A DNA stretch of 64,000 bases from Dryococelus australis (taxonomy: Eukaryota; Arthropoda; Insecta; Phasmatodea; Phasmatidae). The number at the start of each line of letters is the position of its first letter. The first letter of the stretch is position 1. Both the position numbers and the translations under genes were made by a program. The notes under the pieces were generated by a model. That model was not told where the DNA came from, did not search any database, and was given only the letters and a program-made list of their open reading frames with translations. The stretch is taken from assembly GCA_029891345.1 (NCBI GenBank), contig CM056993.1, forward strand, positions 271,530,900 through 271,594,899, read 5' to 3'. Below, in pieces: positions 61,421 through 64,000 of this stretch.

Positions 61421-64000
61421 GAAGGCTTATCAGGTGATGGCTTATGAACCAATTTATAATTTAATAACATAAGGTGGAGCACTAGTTACAGTTTTGTCGC
61501 CCGACTTCGATGAAATTTCGTACACTGCTTTGTTAAGATATTTTGTTGCGTATACCTGACTTTGTTCAATTTCATCAAGATCTAGTAGAGAATTTTAATA
61601 ATCAATTTCATTAATCTGTGGCCTCATAATATCGGACCTGTGGAAAATATGTGTACGAGGTTATGATCGTGTGAATATACAAATTTTTGCTTTGAACTGA
61701 TGAAATTTGGTTTACGTAAGTAAAATATGTCTGTTATTAAGTAATATTAACTTGCGTCTCTGCATAAGGCCAACGTGCAGACTTCGGAGAAATTTTCCAC
61801 TATAGATTACACAAAACTTGGAAACAGATAAAAATAGAATACAACCCTTTCAAATCACTATGCTAGCATTTTATGGCTATAAAACAACTTTACAACATCC
61901 GAAAATGCCAAAGTAATGTTTTAAAAAAAAAGTCAAATTCTCGCCGGTGATGAGTGCAGGCTCCTAGGAAATTGTTTCCTATTCCGCACATATACAGTGG
62001 ACCAGGGTAATAACTACAGCGTAACATAGAAGAAACAATAACTAACATTTTTATTGCTGCCACGCATCAGTGAAGTGTCTGAAATTGCCAAACTAACACT
62101 CAATAAAAGCATAAAATTGGTCGTTTTAAAGACAAGAATTTTGTTCAGATTACAGGACTCACTCCCGTCAGTGCAGTGCTGCTGGAAACGACGACAGTGG
62201 CGATACTTCTTCCAAGCGATTGGCCAATAGGGTTCAAAGGTGGAAGGAATGGAGATAGCACTCAGCAGAGCCTCGTTATCTCTTCTCCCGATCACATTAC
62301 TGCCTGGAAGTGAATGCTTCCTTGCCTGCTTGTGGTTTGTAGGCCAGGCAGACTGATACACTGCGTTCTGCATACAATAATCAGTCTCGGAACTCTGTTT
62401 TGCTGGACTTGGATCATTTGCATGGGTTTGCTGCACGATTAAGTATTAGATTTTTTTTTTTTTTTTTTTTAAATGTGCATTGCCCATTTTATTTGAAAGA
62501 GCTTATTAGTATTTGTATTTATATTTGTTGTTCAAAATAACAAACACAAATCCGTGCATATTTTTGTGATATTAAAGCATGACTTGAGTAGAAGGAATCA
62601 CGCAACTGAGTTTTACATCCCCTGGTTACAAATAGATAAGGTAGAAGTGGCAGAACGTCCTGATTTTACTTCTTTTAGTAAATACCGAATCACTTGATTG
62701 CCAGTTATTTAATAAAGTCATGAGTCATCCTGGGAGTAGGTTCCCAGCCATCACTGGTTCGTCTTTCTCTAGATGTGAGCTAGCGTGATCATAAGAATGA
62801 CCCCAAAAATTACTGACTTAGGAGAATGAATGAAAAAATAAATTTAACCGAATCCGTCCCCAAAACTATTTAGTTTACAAACATTTATATGTAAAATACA
62901 TTTTATAAACTAAGTAAGTTACATAACTAATTATGATTTCTAGTCATTGTCTAACCCGTATTTTTATCGTAATGAAACTTACGTTTTTATTAGACCGATG
63001 ACTACGTGCATTGCATGCTAATTAATATCAGTTAAATATTTAGCACTATTCATTATTTGCTGAGGTGTTTTATTTCAAAAGTGTTGATATTTTTTAATAT
63101 TTAAAGGTTTTTACCTCATTGTAGAACGGTACTTTAGTATTTTAATAGCTTCTCTTGTACATATGCACCATAAATTATGAAATAGGCTATAAACAAAACA
63201 TCTTTATGGGAATTGAGTATGTCTTCTTCAGCGCAAATAACGCCTTCTGCTAGTGTTAGCCTACGAACTAAAATTATCTTATACATACTATTCGAATCAG
63301 GGAAAAAGGGCAACATCGTTTGTAAAAAAAGTGATAGATATTTCTTCCACATGTAGTACTGCAGTATGAATGCCTAGTTTGAATCACTGTGGTATGTTTA
63401 TTAATTTGTATATTATTTATGTTTGAATGCCAATAGTATTAGAGTAGGTCTAACTTTTGCAGTTAAAATAATACGGAGACAATAAATCTGAACATATCTC
63501 TGCTGAGGCACAGCCACTTTTAATACAAAAAAAAAGCAGTGGTTCGGCTATGCTCAGTACGAATATACTGGAAGAGACATGCAATTTGTACTAATGTGCA
63601 AAACTGCCGAATGAAATATGAACGTATGAGCGGGCATGTATGTATGTGTGTATATATATATACACACACACGTATGTATGTGTGTGTGTGTGTGTTTGAG
63701 CATATAACCTATATGTATAGGCTATTCACTAAACAATTCGAAACTTTATTTCGAGTGACTTTGTGCACTGAAAGTAAACATCAATAACTAAAGTAATCAA
63801 GGTCTCATTACGTAGATAGGTTTCATACAGCAGACTGAACATATATAATGTTAGGAATTTCCTGCTGTTTAGCGTGAGTCCAAAGACGTCCATAATTCGA
63901 GTTCGTGTTTACAAATTTTGAGTTATCAAATTGCCTACTTATACAATTATGATGAATAATGCACGAATGATTCATAAGTTGAGGACGAAGACTATTCAGT
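61421..64000. other. AT-rich DNA, no gene recognised; palindromic microsatellite at 63643-63696
   Basis: The minus frame 62014-62436 (140 codons) is featureless; a T-run of 21 lies around 62451-62470. At 63643-63696 GTGTGTATATATATATACAC and further ACAC/GTGT tracts form a self-complementary simple repeat. Confidence 0.5.

Overview
The window reads as nuclear DNA of an arthropod, most likely an insect with a large, AT-rich and repeat-dense genome. The evidence is several families of tRNA-derived SINEs, many terminal-inverted-repeat (TIR) transposons with TA or TTAA targets, a decayed Gypsy-type LTR retrotransposon, Tc1-like transposase fragments, a MADF-domain ORF of the type found in insect DNA transposons and regulators, long microsatellites, and no bacterial-style gene packing. 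No intact host protein-coding gene, rRNA, functional tRNA gene or CRISPR array was found. The species cannot be named from sequence alone. Boundaries were aligned by eye and are accurate to a few bases at best.

Layout. 1-9.8 kb: mostly unassigned AT-rich DNA with a (CA)n(TA)n tract, one TIR element (6.15 kb) and a SINE (7.3 kb). 9.8-12.7 kb: a 69-bp tandem duplication, a 15-16 bp minisatellite, a MADF-domain pseudogene, a 10/20-bp minisatellite and a diverged array with a period near 147 bp. 12.9-16.9 kb: two family-B TIR elements, each carrying a nested family-A element, plus a SINE and a deleted Tc1-like element. 17-22 kb: little recognisable. 22.7-26.9 kb: a minus-strand Gypsy polyprotein broken by stops, frameshifts, lost catalytic residues and a nested TIR element. 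28.6-34.2 kb: possible promoter motifs, a Tc1 fragment, more A and B elements and a SINE. 35.1-37.1 kb: a family-C element and an adjacent A element. 39-41 kb: a piggyBac-like MITE, a SINE and a long-TIR element. 42.8-46 kb: an A-prime element, a SINE, GC-rich promoter-like DNA with a splice-donor-like site, and a composite element enclosing a GC-rich segment. 47.4-54.4 kb: a lone long-TIR arm, a reverse-oriented C element, a 640-bp hairpin, another long-TIR element and two abutting SINEs. 55.5-60.4 kb: A, SINE, C, A-prime, SINE and B elements in succession. 60.4-64 kb: mostly unassigned.

Main theme. Families called here A (about 415 bp), A-prime (about 235 bp), B (about 405-435 bp) and C (about 1.6-1.9 kb) share terminal blocks. 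Their outer ends read roughly TATAGGCTGTTCACGGT, followed by a GCACTTTT-like block, then a CCCTGCTTAAG-like block at one end and a CAACCTTTGAAAAA-like block at the other. At least 21 copies or ends occur in the window, some nested. They encode no transposase here and look like a related group of non-autonomous elements using TA targets. An insertion inside the Gypsy reverse transcriptase gives the clearest view of their boundaries. Family letters are local labels, not published names.
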